Part shown: piece after piece, positions 1 through 9,266 of the stretch | Layout of the letters: every line of letters begins with the position of its first letter | How positions within the stretch are numbered: position 1 is the first letter of the stretch | NCBI GenBank assembly: GCA_900544575.1 | Contig: UQVO01000005.1 | Span: 1-64,000 of the forward strand | DNA length: 64,000 bases | Direction of reading: 5' to 3' | From: an uncultured Eubacteriales bacterium | Lineage (GTDB): Bacteria; Bacillota; Clostridia; Christensenellales; CAG-917 | Made by a program: the position numbers and the translations under genes | The notes under the pieces: generated by a model | Databases searched by the model: none | Seen by the model: the letters and a program-made list of their open reading frames with translations, nothing else | Told to the model about the DNA's origin: nothing

Positions 1-176
1 ACCGTGGGTGCCCTTTCAGGGGGTACGGTTGCGGGGGAAACCCGCAGGAAGGGGGATACAATATTCACTATCAAAGAGAGGGGAGTGTTGCCCCTCCTTC
101 CCTTTGAACGCTTGGCTGAGCGGCGCGTGACACCCCTCCACGACGCACGCTTATTCGGAGTGCCATCCTTGCGTCG

Positions 177-2711
177 TCAGGTGTTTTGTTGTGCGGCTTC
201 CGCGTTGTCCGAAACGGGCGGTGCGGTTTCGGCAATTTTCGGGACGTACTTTTTGCGACGTTTGAACTTCACGGGGCGCAGCCGCGGGGTGCGCGGTATG
301 TGCATTTCGAGTCCTTTGGGTTTGTCTGCAAACGAGAGCAGGGCGGGGAGCACGAATATGACGAGTATTGCGCTTATAAGCGCGCCGCGTGCGATGAGGA
401 AGGTCATTTCCTGTATGACGAGGTTGGACGACACCGCGAAGATGCTGAAACACGCTCCCGCCATAATGAGTGCGGACGTGATGACCGACATCACGGAGCT
501 CGTGGTCGCAAGGTATGCCGCTTGTCTCGGCTCGAAGCGCTTGCGCAGCGAGCGGAATTTCGTCGTGATGAGGATTGCGTAGTCCACGGTTGCCCCCAGC
601 TGCACGGCGGTGATGACGAGGTAGGACATAAAGTTTATCGTCCCGCCCGTGAAGATGTATTGCATTATGAGGTTTATCCAGATGCCGAACTCTATGAGCG
701 CGACGAGCAGCACGGGGAATTTTATGCCGCCGAGGGTGAAGATGAGGATGACGAGTATTGCGACTATTGATATGACCGTGACGAGGTTGTAGTCGCCAGG
801 GGTCACCGCCGCGAAGTCGTACGCTCCCTGCGTATAACCGGTGAAGTAACAGCGCATTCCCGTGTCGCCGAATATCTCGTTCGCGATTGCTTTAATCTCA
901 TCCAGAATGTCGAAGCTGGTCTGGCTTTCAAAGTCGATTGCGGGGTTTATGCCCACGGTATACATCGTATAACCCCCGTTTACGTAACTTTGGAACATTG
1001 CCATCTGGTCCTGCATCTCGCCGAATTGTCCCGCAAGTTCGATAAGTTCCGCGAGTGTGATGTCGGGCAGAATCTTTTTCACCGCATCCAGCATTGCCGT
1101 GAAGTCAATGGTGTCGGCGTTCATAAGAGGAAGCACGTCACTGACGAGCATAAAGACCTGTTCCAGCGTCAGGGAAAGCCCTCCGACGGAAATCACCGTG
1201 CCTTCGGGTATCATAACGTACATCCCGAGTTTGTAGGAAAGTTTGTTCAGCGTAACGCCGTCCGCTTCCACCGTTTCTGCACCGAGTTCGTTCAGCCTGC
1301 GCACGAATTCGTAGTTTTTGTCTATGTAATACACGTGGTTGCCGTTTTCGTCGAGAAGCGGATTGCCGTTTTCGTCCACGCGCTCGTTGGGGACGATAAT
1401 CATAACCTGATTGCCGAGTTCCTTGGCGGTGGAATAGTTCCACATCTGGTCGTCGCTGTACGATGACGTGTCGGGCTCGGGCATAAAGCGCACATATGTA
1501 TAGCTCAACGTCAGCGAACCTATAAGCGCGGGGATGAAGAGCATGGCAAACACCAGCGACACCCAGCCGCGGTCGCGTATGCTGCGTTTTATGGGGGCGC
1601 GGAAGTGGAAATCGAGACACTTGTGCTGGGTCTTGACCCTTGCCTTGTCCAGCATCAGCATAAGGCAGGGTTGGAGCAGTACGACCGTGACGAGAGAGCA
1701 GATTATCCCTTTCGCGAGCGAAAGCCCGAGGTCGGTGCCTATCTCGAACTGCATACACATAAGCGCGAGGAAGCCGACCACCGTGGTCAGCGCGCTGGAA
1801 GCGACCGCTTTTGCCGATTTCGGAATCGCGGCGGCAAGCGCCTGCTTGGGGTCGCAGGTGGTGCGCAGCTCGCTGCGGTATTGGTGGAGCAGGAATATCG
1901 CATAGTCCATACTCAGCCCAAGCTGCAATATCGCAGTCACGGCAAACGTAATCATCGACGTTGACGGGAAGATTGCGTTTGTGCCGAGGTTGATGATGAT
2001 GGACACCGCGAGGGTGAGTATCAAAATGAGCGGCTCCATCAGCGAATTGGTCGTGAACGCGAGTATGAGCAGCACCACGACGCCCGCGGCAATCAGGTAT
2101 ATCCACAGTTCGTCGAACACGGTCTCGTAGAGCGCGTTCGCCTGTTCCGTCATCCCGCTCATCGCGTAATTGCCGTCGCCCGCCACTTCGGACAGAATGT
2201 CTTCGATTTCGCCGAACACGCGGATTGCCTCCTGCGAGGAAGGCGGATATTCCAGGGTGACCAGCAGTGCCCAGTTGCACTTTACTCCGTTGTCGTAGAC
2301 GAATTCGCCGTCCGTCACCGTCACCGCGCCCTTGTCTATGGCGTCGGTGAAAATGTTGTACATCCGGAGAAAGTCCGCGTTGTCGGGAGAGTATACGCCG
2401 AGTTCGAGCAGCATTTCCATATACTGCGCCCAGATGGCGTTTGTCACTCCGTCGAGCTCGAGAATTTCCTCCGCCGCTCTCGAAATCTCGTCGCGCGTTG
2501 CGGTCACGCCGATTTCCACGTCGCCGTGTATGTTGAAGGTTTCGGAAAGGAATTCGTAGCCCTTGCTGGTTTCGTAATCGTCCGGAAGATAGGAGGTCAG
2601 GTCATAATTGACCCTGTTTATCATAGTGGGCAGGAAAATGACGGAAACCACTAAAAGTGCGATGAACACCGCAAGAATGACGTAACGATACTTGACTATC
2701 CATTTCCCCAT
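177..2711 (-). CDS. MMPL/RND-type membrane transporter
   Basis: This 844-residue protein is a predicted efflux or lipid transporter of the MMPL branch of the RND superfamily, driven by the proton gradient in the cytoplasmic membrane. It has the family's two-half plan: one membrane segment near residue 20, a large extracellular domain, about five helices, a second extracellular domain and a last helix bundle. The start at 2711 is chosen because AGGTG lies a few bases upstream; the frame stays open for 33 more codons. The second extracellular domain carries a short internal DENGNP/DENGNH repeat. Substrate cannot be inferred. It lies downstream of the phosphoesterase on the same strand but has its own candidate promoter. 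Confidence 0.88.
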   Translation of the reverse strand: MGKWIVKYRYVILAVFIALLVVSVIFLPTMINRVNYDLTSYLPDDYETSKGYEFLSETFNIHGDVEIGVTATRDEISRAAEEILELDGVTNAIWAQYMEMLLELGVYSPDNADFLRMYNIFTDAIDKGAVTVTDGEFVYDNGVKCNWALLVTLEYPPSSQEAIRVFGEIEDILSEVAGDGNYAMSGMTEQANALYETVFDELWIYLIAAGVVVLLILAFTTNSLMEPLILILTLAVSIIINLGTNAIFPSTSMITFAVTAILQLGLSMDYAIFLLHQYRSELRTTCDPKQALAAAIPKSAKAVASSALTTVVGFLALMCMQFEIGTDLGLSLAKGIICSLVTVVLLQPCLMLMLDKARVKTQHKCLDFHFRAPIKRSIRDRGWVSLVFAMLFIPALIGSLTLSYTYVRFMPEPDTSSYSDDQMWNYSTAKELGNQVMIIVPNERVDENGNPLLDENGNHVYYIDKNYEFVRRLNELGAETVEADGVTLNKLSYKLGMYVMIPEGTVISVGGLSLTLEQVFMLVSDVLPLMNADTIDFTAMLDAVKKILPDITLAELIELAGQFGEMQDQMAMFQSYVNGGYTMYTVGINPAIDFESQTSFDILDEIKAIANEIFGDTGMRCYFTGYTQGAYDFAAVTPGDYNLVTVISIVAILVILIFTLGGIKFPVLLVALIEFGIWINLIMQYIFTGGTINFMSYLVITAVQLGATVDYAILITTKFRSLRKRFEPRQAAYLATTSSVMSVITSALIMAGACFSIFAVSSNLVIQEMTFLIARGALISAILVIFVLPALLSFADKPKGLEMHIPRTPRLRPVKFKRRKKYVPKIAETAPPVSDNAEAAQQNT

Positions 2712-2740
2712 TTTTTCACCTGTCCGAGAAATTTGCGAAA

Positions 2741-2767
2741 AGCAAAATGAGCGCAGAGCGCTCATTT
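2741..2767 (-). terminator. Leader hairpin before MMPL gene
   Basis: On the minus strand a perfect 10-bp stem (AAATGAGCGC and its complement, three-base loop) is followed by TTTTGCTTTT. It lies between the candidate promoter and the start codon, so it could be an attenuator as well as a simple hairpin. Confidence 0.45.
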
Positions 2768-2830
2768 CGGAAAGAGTGCGGCGATGCCGTTTTACGCGGT
2801 TCGCGCGCACGCCCGTCCGCCTATCGCTCG

Positions 2831-2859
2831 ATTATATTTTCCGACAAATATTATCATAA
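2831..2859 (-). promoter_or_regulatory. Candidate promoter of MMPL gene
   Basis: Reading the minus strand, TATAAT (2836-2831) lies 17 bases after a weak -35, TTATGA (2859-2854). The -10 box is perfect and the -35 box is poor. Confidence 0.4.
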
Positions 2860-2918
2860 GTCAATAAGCAGACGGGGTCGGGATGTCGTTTTTCTCCGTG
2901 CGGCAGAGAAGGGAAGTT

Positions 2919-5900
2919 TTATTCTTCCGCTTGTGCAGCCGCCTTTTTCTTTTTGCGCACCAGCACCACCGCCGTCACCGCGCCTGCGACGAGTATGACC
3001 GCCGCAATAGGCACGAGTATCTTGACCAGCAGCATATCGTCGGAAGGCTCGTTGTATATTGCGGAAAGCGTGCCGTCATCAGCGACGGTGTAGCCGGTGA
3101 AGGTGAGAGTGTCGCCGCGCACGGAAACTTTGGCGAAAGTCTGCTCGGCAAGAGTGGAGAGTACGCTGAGCTCTGCGTCGAACTTGCCCTCGATTTCGGG
3201 GTTGGACACATATTCGTAGAACTTGGTGCCGATTGTGCCGAGAGTGACGTACATCACGCCGCTGCCGTCCGCGGACATCGTGACGGTGCCGCCGTCGTTC
3301 GAAGCGCGGCTGACCGCATTGCCTTCCCCGTCAAGGCATTCCGTGACGGTGTAGGTGTGGTCGTGTCCAGCGAAGACGATGTCCACGCCGTATTCGTAGA
3401 AGAGAGGCACAAGCTGTTCGCGCATTGCCGCGACGTCGCCGTCGAAGGAGTGGGAGCCGCCGGAGTAGAGGCTCTTGTGCATCAGGACAAACGTCCATTT
3501 TGCGTCGCTGTTTGCTTCCAAATCGGCTTCCAGCCAGTCGTATTGTGCGGTTGAAATGCCGGTTGTGCTGTCTGCGTCATTCGTGTTGAGCACGATGATA
3601 TGCGCCGTGGCATAGTCGAACGAGAAGTAAAGCCCGGTGTCCGTGTTCTGTGCGGGCAAGAAAGCGTCGTAGTAGTGGAAAGCGGAAAGTTTGCCGCCTT
3701 CGTCCTCGTGATTGCCCGCCGTCGAGATGGTGGAAGTGTTGCCGAAGAACTCGACGTTTTCGTTGAGCGCCCAGCCCCATTGATTGAAATTGTCGCCGTT
3801 GTCCGCCATATCGCCCGCATTCAGTACAAAGTCGTATCCGCCTGCGTTTTGCATTATCGCGTCGATTGCCGCCGCTGATTCTTCGTACATCGACTGTATC
3901 ATTCCCTGCATATCGGCAATCGCGATGAAGTCGAAGTCGGTCGTTGTTTCGGAAGGTGCGGAGGTGAAGGTGAAATTGTTTATGCCGAGATTTGCGCCGA
4001 GGTCAAACACTTTGGACACTTCGCCGTTTTGGTAGAGACCGCGCACCGCATAGGTATATTCGGAGCCGAATGTGAGGTTCTCGAACACGGCGACCCAACG
4101 GTTTTTATAGATGACGCTGTTTGCGGGAGCCTCGTCGCGCTGACCCCACACGTATTCCGTGAAATTGCCGTCCTCGTCTTCCACGCCCGTTTCGGTGTGG
4201 GAGATGGTAAGCAATCCGAGGTCTATGAGCGGAATATACTGCGCGTAAGTGCCGCCGGTGAGGGTGACGGAAGCATAAACGTCGCCCGCGCTCTCGGTTA
4301 CCGTGCGATGGGCGGTGTCTTCGCTCGCATTGAGGTCGTCTTCCGTGATACTCACGGTGTAAGAATGCCCGTCGGAGTCCGTAAGCGTGACTTCGGCGCC
4401 TATTTCTTCGCTCGTATAGAACGACACCGCGAATTTGCCTCCGTTTTCATCCGACGGCAGGAAATTGGCGGTCAGGTGAGAGGGCAGTCTGCCGTTGTCC
4501 TGTGTGGGAGGATTGAATTCGTCATCGACGGGCAGGTCGCTGACATATGTCAGGGTTTCGGAATAGCCCTCGGCGTAACCTTCGTGCGGAGCAAGTATCA
4601 TTTCTTTCGCGGGTTTGTTGCGGTCGGCGAGGTCGATTTCGTCGTCGGTCGCAAACGCGATGACTATGTTTTTCGCTATGCCGCTCAGTCCCACATAGAA
4701 GCTGTCCGTAAGATAAGAGTTCAGCAGATTGTCCACACCCTCGTACAGCGTGTCGCCCGAAAGCTGGATGCCGAGAAGACTGCCGACTAAACCTTTTGCT
4801 ACCGGCCATATCGTATTCATCGCCTCGGAGAGAACGAAGCGCTCTGCCGTAACGCCTGTGGTGCCTTCCGCTTTTTTAATCTCTTCTACGATGGCGTCGT
4901 CGAGTCCGAAGCCGAGCAGACTTTCAATCAAGGGCAGGAACCGCGTTACAACGGACGGATTGTTGATTATCTGCACCAGAGCGTTCGTGAGAGAGAAGTT
5001 GGTTTGAGTCAAGTCGAGTTCGTAGTCGAACAGAGTTTTGAGGATGGAATCGTCGTCGTAATAAAGCGCGTCAAGCAGAATGCCGAAGAGGTCGCGGCCG
5101 AGTTGTCCGCTGTCGCATTTGGCGGCGAAATCGCGGAGCGCCGCGGTGTAGCGTGCGCGCCAGGTTTCGTCGTTCGGGTCAATGATGCCGCCGTCGGCCG
5201 CAGAAGACGCGGACGCGGAGGACGTGCTTCCGAAGACTTCTTCCGTGGTGGGTTCGAGCCCCTCCGCGTGTGCCATCATAATGAACGAGAAAATCTGGGC
5301 GAGGGTGAGTTCCTGTCCCGAATCTCCGAATTTCAGATTGATGAGTTCCGCCGCGATGCTCTCGTTGACATAATCCATCAGATTGTCATAGGTGTTGCCG
5401 TCGGGGTAGACGTCGCCCGGATAGAGGTCGTACGCTACGACATCTATTATGTATTCCAGCAGGCTGTCAAGCCCCATTGTGCTGCCGACAAGCCCCGCAA
5501 TGTCGAGGTCGTCTATCGTGCGCATAGTGATAAAGTGGTCCACTATACGTTCGACGAGCTGTCCGTAGAGATTTTCCGTGATGTAGTCGTTGTAGTTTTC
5601 GTAATCTCCGTCGTCGTTCATTCCGTCGAAGGAATCGAGCACACGCAGGGAGGAGGTGAATTTCTCCCCGACTTTGCCGTCCGCAAGGTCATAGCGCGTG
5701 ACGGACATATAGCGGCGGGGAGAGCCGTAGCTGACTATCGAACCCGTTTCTATGTCGTAGAAAGTACGCCCTGCGGCGTCGGTGTAGTATGCCACGTCGC
5801 TTGCGTGCATATGCCCTGAGAGCCCGTAGCGTATGCCCATTTCAAGGAAGGATTTGGCTATGTATTCCCAGTTGTAGAACACGAAGTCTTTCAGGATGTC

Positions 5901-7130
5901 GTCTTCCTGTTCGAAGTGGGGGAGAATGTTGAAATGATACGCGCCGATATAAGTGCGGTCGGGATTTGCCGCGGTCAGCCCTCTCATCCATTCCAGCAAA
6001 TCTTCTTTAAGCCTGCCGCCCGTGATGTGGTTGTAGCCCGTGTCGGCATACACGGGTTCGCCGTTTGCGAACGCAGCGAGCACGTTGTCGGGGCTTGCCG
6101 CTTCCGTCGCGATTTTGCCGTCTTCCGTGCCGAGATATAACGCTTTGACGTCTTCGGATATGAGGTTGTATTCCGCTTCGCTTATACGCACGGGAACGAC
6201 GTCTTCGGTGAGTTCGCGGTCCGTGCCGTCAAGCACGAAGAACGCAAAGTCGCTGTCAGCGATTTCGACGTAATAGCTCAACGCGTTGATATTTTTATCC
6301 GGAATATTCGGCTCTTTGTCAGGCTCTTTTCCGAAAAAGAGTTCGGTGTAGTCGCCGTAGTTGAAACCGTTCGCGAGACCCGCGAGGTTTTCGTTGTAAT
6401 AGGTGAATGTGAGGTTGTCCGCGTTTGCCGACTCGACGTATCCGTCGGTGTCGGGGGCGAAAGCGTTCGTCGCGGAAGAGGACCAGTATTCCGCGGGGTA
6501 AATGTCGCAGAGGGTCTCATATGTCATATCGGGATAGCCGAGTCCCGCGAAAATGAGCGCAAACTGTGCGGACGTGACGACTTCCGCCTGATATTCCGAG
6601 CCGTCGTCGGGGTCGTACAGTTTGCCCGAACCGTTGTAAAGGTCGTGGTTGCCCTGGCTCACCAGCACCTGGAAATTTGCATATTTCCCGCCGAGTTTAC
6701 GCACTTCGTTCTGCAAATAGCGCAGACCGTTTGCGACGTCGATGAGCGCCGCGTGTTCGCCGTTCTTGGAAAGGTCGCCCGTCGCAAGCAGATAGACGGG
6801 CGCTTCTCCCTTCCTTGCGTCTTCGATGAATGCTTCGATGTGTGCCGTACCCACGGCACCGCTTTCGATGACGAGTTTGGTGTCGCCCGTCGTGGAGTGA
6901 TAAAAATCACTGTCTTCGTAATCCGCCGCGTCAGCAGAGTAGCAGTGCTCGGCGGGGAAATAGTGGATGTCGCTCACCTGACCGAAAGTTAAGGAAGAGT
7001 CTTCCGTGGCGAGCACGGAATTCTCTGCGGAAGCGGTCGCGGAAGTGCACGCGAACGCCAGGGTCAGGATGAGGATTGCCGCTAAAAACGCGGCAGGAAG
7101 GACTGTGCGCAGTCCGAGTCGGTTTTTCAT
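2919..7130 (-). CDS. Secreted, anchored tandem metallophosphoesterase
   Basis: A 1403-residue exported protein with two calcineurin-like metallophosphoesterase domains. The first (residues about 45-460) has the metal-ligand blocks SDIHYF, GDLSKNGE, GNHDLYN and GHMHASD. The second, near the C-terminus, has ADMQ, NAGDMADNGDN, GNHEDEGG and FAGHDHTYT and is preceded by a beta-rich stretch like the N-terminal domain of purple acid phosphatases. An N-terminal signal peptide and a C-terminal hydrophobic helix followed by KKKK indicate surface anchoring. The start at 7130 follows GGAGG at good spacing. Both metal sites look intact. Substrates may be phosphate esters or nucleotides outside the cell, which is inference. 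Confidence 0.88.
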   Translation of the reverse strand: MKNRLGLRTVLPAAFLAAILILTLAFACTSATASAENSVLATEDSSLTFGQVSDIHYFPAEHCYSADAADYEDSDFYHSTTGDTKLVIESGAVGTAHIEAFIEDARKGEAPVYLLATGDLSKNGEHAALIDVANGLRYLQNEVRKLGGKYANFQVLVSQGNHDLYNGSGKLYDPDDGSEYQAEVVTSAQFALIFAGLGYPDMTYETLCDIYPAEYWSSSATNAFAPDTDGYVESANADNLTFTYYNENLAGLANGFNYGDYTELFFGKEPDKEPNIPDKNINALSYYVEIADSDFAFFVLDGTDRELTEDVVPVRISEAEYNLISEDVKALYLGTEDGKIATEAASPDNVLAAFANGEPVYADTGYNHITGGRLKEDLLEWMRGLTAANPDRTYIGAYHFNILPHFEQEDDILKDFVFYNWEYIAKSFLEMGIRYGLSGHMHASDVAYYTDAAGRTFYDIETGSIVSYGSPRRYMSVTRYDLADGKVGEKFTSSLRVLDSFDGMNDDGDYENYNDYITENLYGQLVERIVDHFITMRTIDDLDIAGLVGSTMGLDSLLEYIIDVVAYDLYPGDVYPDGNTYDNLMDYVNESIAAELINLKFGDSGQELTLAQIFSFIMMAHAEGLEPTTEEVFGSTSSASASSAADGGIIDPNDETWRARYTAALRDFAAKCDSGQLGRDLFGILLDALYYDDDSILKTLFDYELDLTQTNFSLTNALVQIINNPSVVTRFLPLIESLLGFGLDDAIVEEIKKAEGTTGVTAERFVLSEAMNTIWPVAKGLVGSLLGIQLSGDTLYEGVDNLLNSYLTDSFYVGLSGIAKNIVIAFATDDEIDLADRNKPAKEMILAPHEGYAEGYSETLTYVSDLPVDDEFNPPTQDNGRLPSHLTANFLPSDENGGKFAVSFYTSEEIGAEVTLTDSDGHSYTVSITEDDLNASEDTAHRTVTESAGDVYASVTLTGGTYAQYIPLIDLGLLTISHTETGVEDEDGNFTEYVWGQRDEAPANSVIYKNRWVAVFENLTFGSEYTYAVRGLYQNGEVSKVFDLGANLGINNFTFTSAPSETTTDFDFIAIADMQGMIQSMYEESAAAIDAIMQNAGGYDFVLNAGDMADNGDNFNQWGWALNENVEFFGNTSTISTAGNHEDEGGKLSAFHYYDAFLPAQNTDTGLYFSFDYATAHIIVLNTNDADSTTGISTAQYDWLEADLEANSDAKWTFVLMHKSLYSGGSHSFDGDVAAMREQLVPLFYEYGVDIVFAGHDHTYTVTECLDGEGNAVSRASNDGGTVTMSADGSGVMYVTLGTIGTKFYEYVSNPEIEGKFDAELSVLSTLAEQTFAKVSVRGDTLTFTGYTVADDGTLSAIYNEPSDDMLLVKILVPIAAVILVAGAVTAVVLVRKKKKAAAQAEE

Positions 7131-7190
7131 AATATCCTCCTTATCATCTTCACCCGTAATGGGCGCGTCACGCGCCCGAAGATATATAAT

Positions 7191-7219
7191 ATGATAAACC
7201 CGCGCGGGCTGCGTTTCAA
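7191..7219 (-). promoter_or_regulatory. Promoter of tandem phosphoesterase gene
   Basis: On the minus strand TTGAAA and TATCAT are separated by exactly 17 bases, about 60 bases upstream of the start codon. Confidence 0.55.
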
Positions 7220-7353
7220 GAAACAATCCGGGCGCAAATGTCGTTTATTTAATAATCGCTAAAACGGAAAAATTCCGCACAACGGAGATAATCCGACAAT
7301 CCGCCGCGTTAGATTGCGGAAAACCGCGGAAAAATAATGACAATATCTCCCTC

Positions 7354-7382
7354 TTGCATAATTTGACGCGATATGGTATAAT
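7354..7382 (+). promoter_or_regulatory. Promoter of 6S RNA
   Basis: TTGCAT (7354-7359) and a perfect TATAAT (7377-7382) are separated by 17 bases. The predicted start near 7389 matches the 5' end of the 6S RNA. Confidence 0.7.
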
Positions 7383-7390
7383 CTAATCAC

Positions 7391-7583
7391 CGAAGAAATT
7401 CCTGCTATGCTCGTGATGGTGTTCTATTTTGAACCACAACATTTTATACGGGATAGCGCGTCCGTCTTGCGGATGTCAGGCCCCCTCGTCTAGGGGAAGG
7501 CAGAAGCAAGCGGCAGCTGTTGACCCACCCTGCACATGCAGGTTTATAAAATGACACCACACGGCATCGTGGGAGTTTCTCGT
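7391..7583 (+). ncRNA. ssrS: 6S RNA
   Basis: 6S RNA mimics an open promoter and binds the housekeeping RNA polymerase holoenzyme in stationary phase. The roughly 190-base transcript has the expected plan: complementary ends (GAAATTCC near the 5' end, GGGAGTTTC near the 3' end, and GGTGTTC against GACACC), and a large central bubble whose 5' side reads TTTTGAACCACAAC, a sequence typical of Firmicutes 6S RNAs. A sigma-A promoter is upstream and an intrinsic terminator downstream. Exact ends are estimates. A covariance-model search was not possible here. Confidence 0.75.
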
Positions 7584-7596
7584 TTTAGGAGCACAT

Positions 7597-7632
7597 CGCC
7601 TCGGCGTTTCAATACCGCCGCGGCGTTTTTTT
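7597..7632 (+). terminator. Terminator of 6S RNA
   Basis: CGCCTCGGCG pairs with CGCCGCGGCG (one mismatch) across a nine-base loop and is followed by seven T residues. Confidence 0.7.
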
Positions 7633-7692
7633 GTGCAAATACCGCCCGCGGCATTTGCTTATGCAGACATTGCCTGCGCGCTTTTCACAATC

Positions 7693-7875
7693 GAGGTAAA
7701 TAAAAAAAAAGCAGCTTTTGCTGCCTTTTTTGGTACCCCTGTGAGGTAAATAAAAAAAGCAGCTTCTGCTGCCTTTTTTGGTACCCCTGTGAGGTAAAGA
7801 AAAAAAGCAGCTTTTGCTGCCTTTTTTGGTACCCCTGTTGAGGTAAAGAAAAAAAGCAGCCTCTGCTGCCTTTTT
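7693..7875 (-). repeat. Tandem tRNA-Glu 3'-end/terminator repeats
   Basis: On the minus strand, downstream of tRNA-Glu, a 48-50 base unit is repeated almost four times. Each unit holds GGTACCA (the last seven bases of the tRNA), a terminator hairpin made of GGCAGCA and TGCTGCC-like arms followed by a T run, and a short spacer ending in ACCTC. The tRNA-end copies lie at 7731, 7779 and 7827, with the real tRNA end at 7876. The result is four strong terminators in series. Confidence 0.85.
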
Positions 7876-7950
7876 TGGTACCCTCATGGGGAATCGAACC
7901 CCAGATTCCGCCGTGAGAGGGCGACGTCTTAACCGCTTGACCATGAGGGC
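7876..7950 (-). tRNA. tRNA-Glu (CTC)
   Basis: A 75-base cloverleaf with anticodon loop CTCTCAC (anticodon CTC), T loop TTCGATT, T stem TGGGG/CCCCA and encoded CCA. The first acceptor pair is a G-T wobble, so the 5' end could lie one base further out. Confidence 0.88.
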
Positions 7951-8169
7951 GTGCGTTTGCGGCGTGAGCCGTTTGCCTTGTGATAATAGCATAAAACGCG
8001 TACGGGTGCAAGCGGATTTGCGCCGTTTTTTCAAACATTTTATCCCGCGGTGTGCGGTTTTGCCGCCTCTTACGGCATTAAGACGGATAAACAGCGCAAT
8101 CAGAGGTTGAAGCGGCGGAAAATTTATGTTATTATATTAAAAATGCATTAAATGCCAAGGGGGATTATT

Positions 8170-9207
8170 ATGATTTTTTCCAGACTTTCCGAGAAGAACA
8201 GAGTAATCGTCGGCGTGCTGCTGTTTGTCGCGGTGTTTGCCGCGCTTCTGATTGCGGCGTCGTTTACCGACCTCGAAGTGAGCGATTTGCTGACGGGCGG
8301 CGCGCTGGAAGAGGGCGAGTATCTTTCGCACGACGTTTTCGGCGTCGCGTTCGAGATATTCGGTTCTTCGCCGATTTACGTTATGGCGGGCATTTGCGTC
8401 GTGCTGCTTATGCTGTATGTCTGGCGCACTCTCAAACTCCGCCCGATGCGCGAAATTATATGCGTGATACTGCTCGCGGGTTCCGTCCTCGCGTTCTGGT
8501 TCTTCTTTGACGATATGTTCGGCTATATCGGCGAACACGCGCACGCGGAGGGCACTTATCTCGAAACCGCTATGACCGTCATTGCCGTGCTTTGCGCGCT
8601 TTTGACTTCCGCAGTCGTCACCGCGGCGTTTTACCGCATCAAGGACGAAACGCTGAAAAAGCTGATGAAATTCGTCATCGCATTCGTCATTATGGCGGTG
8701 ATTGCGAACGTGCTCGTTATGATAATCAAAGAACCCGTCGGCAGAATGCGTTACCGTGCGATGAACAGCGACCTCGGACAGTCCCTCGGCGGGTTTGCGA
8801 ATTTCCAGAACTGGTACGAGTCCCGCGGCGGACAGCCGGAAGAGTGGTCGGCGTATTTTGAGAGCGCATACGGTGTAACCGACGCGTTCAAATCCTTCCC
8901 GTCCGGGCACACCTGCGCGGCGGGTATGACTTATGCGCTCATTATGCTTCCCGACGTGCTAGGCATACGCAACAAAGGCGTGCGCGCATTGTGCTGGATT
9001 TTCCCCGTCGCGTTCACCGCGGTGGTTGCGATAAGCCGTATCGTCGTGGGCGCGCACTTCTTCTCCGACGTGCTCTTCGGCGGAACGATTGCGTTCCTCT
9101 CAATGATGTTCGCGCGCGAAGCGATAATTTTCCGTTTCCGCCATTTCAGATGCTTCGGCAAAAACTATGTTCCCGCACCCGAAGAAGATGCGGAATTTGC
9201 CGCATAA
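8170..9207 (+). CDS. PAP2-family membrane phosphatase
   Basis: A 345-residue multi-pass membrane protein of the type-2 phosphatidic acid phosphatase superfamily. It probably dephosphorylates a lipid phosphate such as phosphatidate, or undecaprenyl pyrophosphate, at the outer face of the membrane. The three phosphatase motifs are present near residues 185, 245 and 295: K...GRMR, PSGHT with the catalytic histidine, and SRIVVGAHFFSD. The start at 8170 is preferred over an ATG at 8152 because AGGGGG lies between the two. A glycerophosphodiesterase follows on the same strand, which suggests a shared role in lipid or teichoic-acid turnover (inference). Confidence 0.85.
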   Translation: MIFSRLSEKNRVIVGVLLFVAVFAALLIAASFTDLEVSDLLTGGALEEGEYLSHDVFGVAFEIFGSSPIYVMAGICVVLLMLYVWRTLKLRPMREIICVILLAGSVLAFWFFFDDMFGYIGEHAHAEGTYLETAMTVIAVLCALLTSAVVTAAFYRIKDETLKKLMKFVIAFVIMAVIANVLVMIIKEPVGRMRYRAMNSDLGQSLGGFANFQNWYESRGGQPEEWSAYFESAYGVTDAFKSFPSGHTCAAGMTYALIMLPDVLGIRNKGVRALCWIFPVAFTAVVAISRIVVGAHFFSDVLFGGTIAFLSMMFAREAIIFRFRHFRCFGKNYVPAPEEDAEFAA

Positions 9208-9266
9208 AAACGTGCGGCGGAGCGTGCCGCGACAGCGGGGCGCTTCTAGGACGCGGGGGTGAAGAG

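Noticed and set aside
7693-7875. Possible CRISPR array
   Set aside because: Repeat unit and spacing are near constant, but there are no variable spacers and each unit is a tRNA end plus terminator.
7609-8038. Minus-strand frames across the tandem terminators (141 and 117 codons)
   Set aside because: They translate the repeats and tRNA-Glu into low-complexity repeats and have no ribosome binding site.
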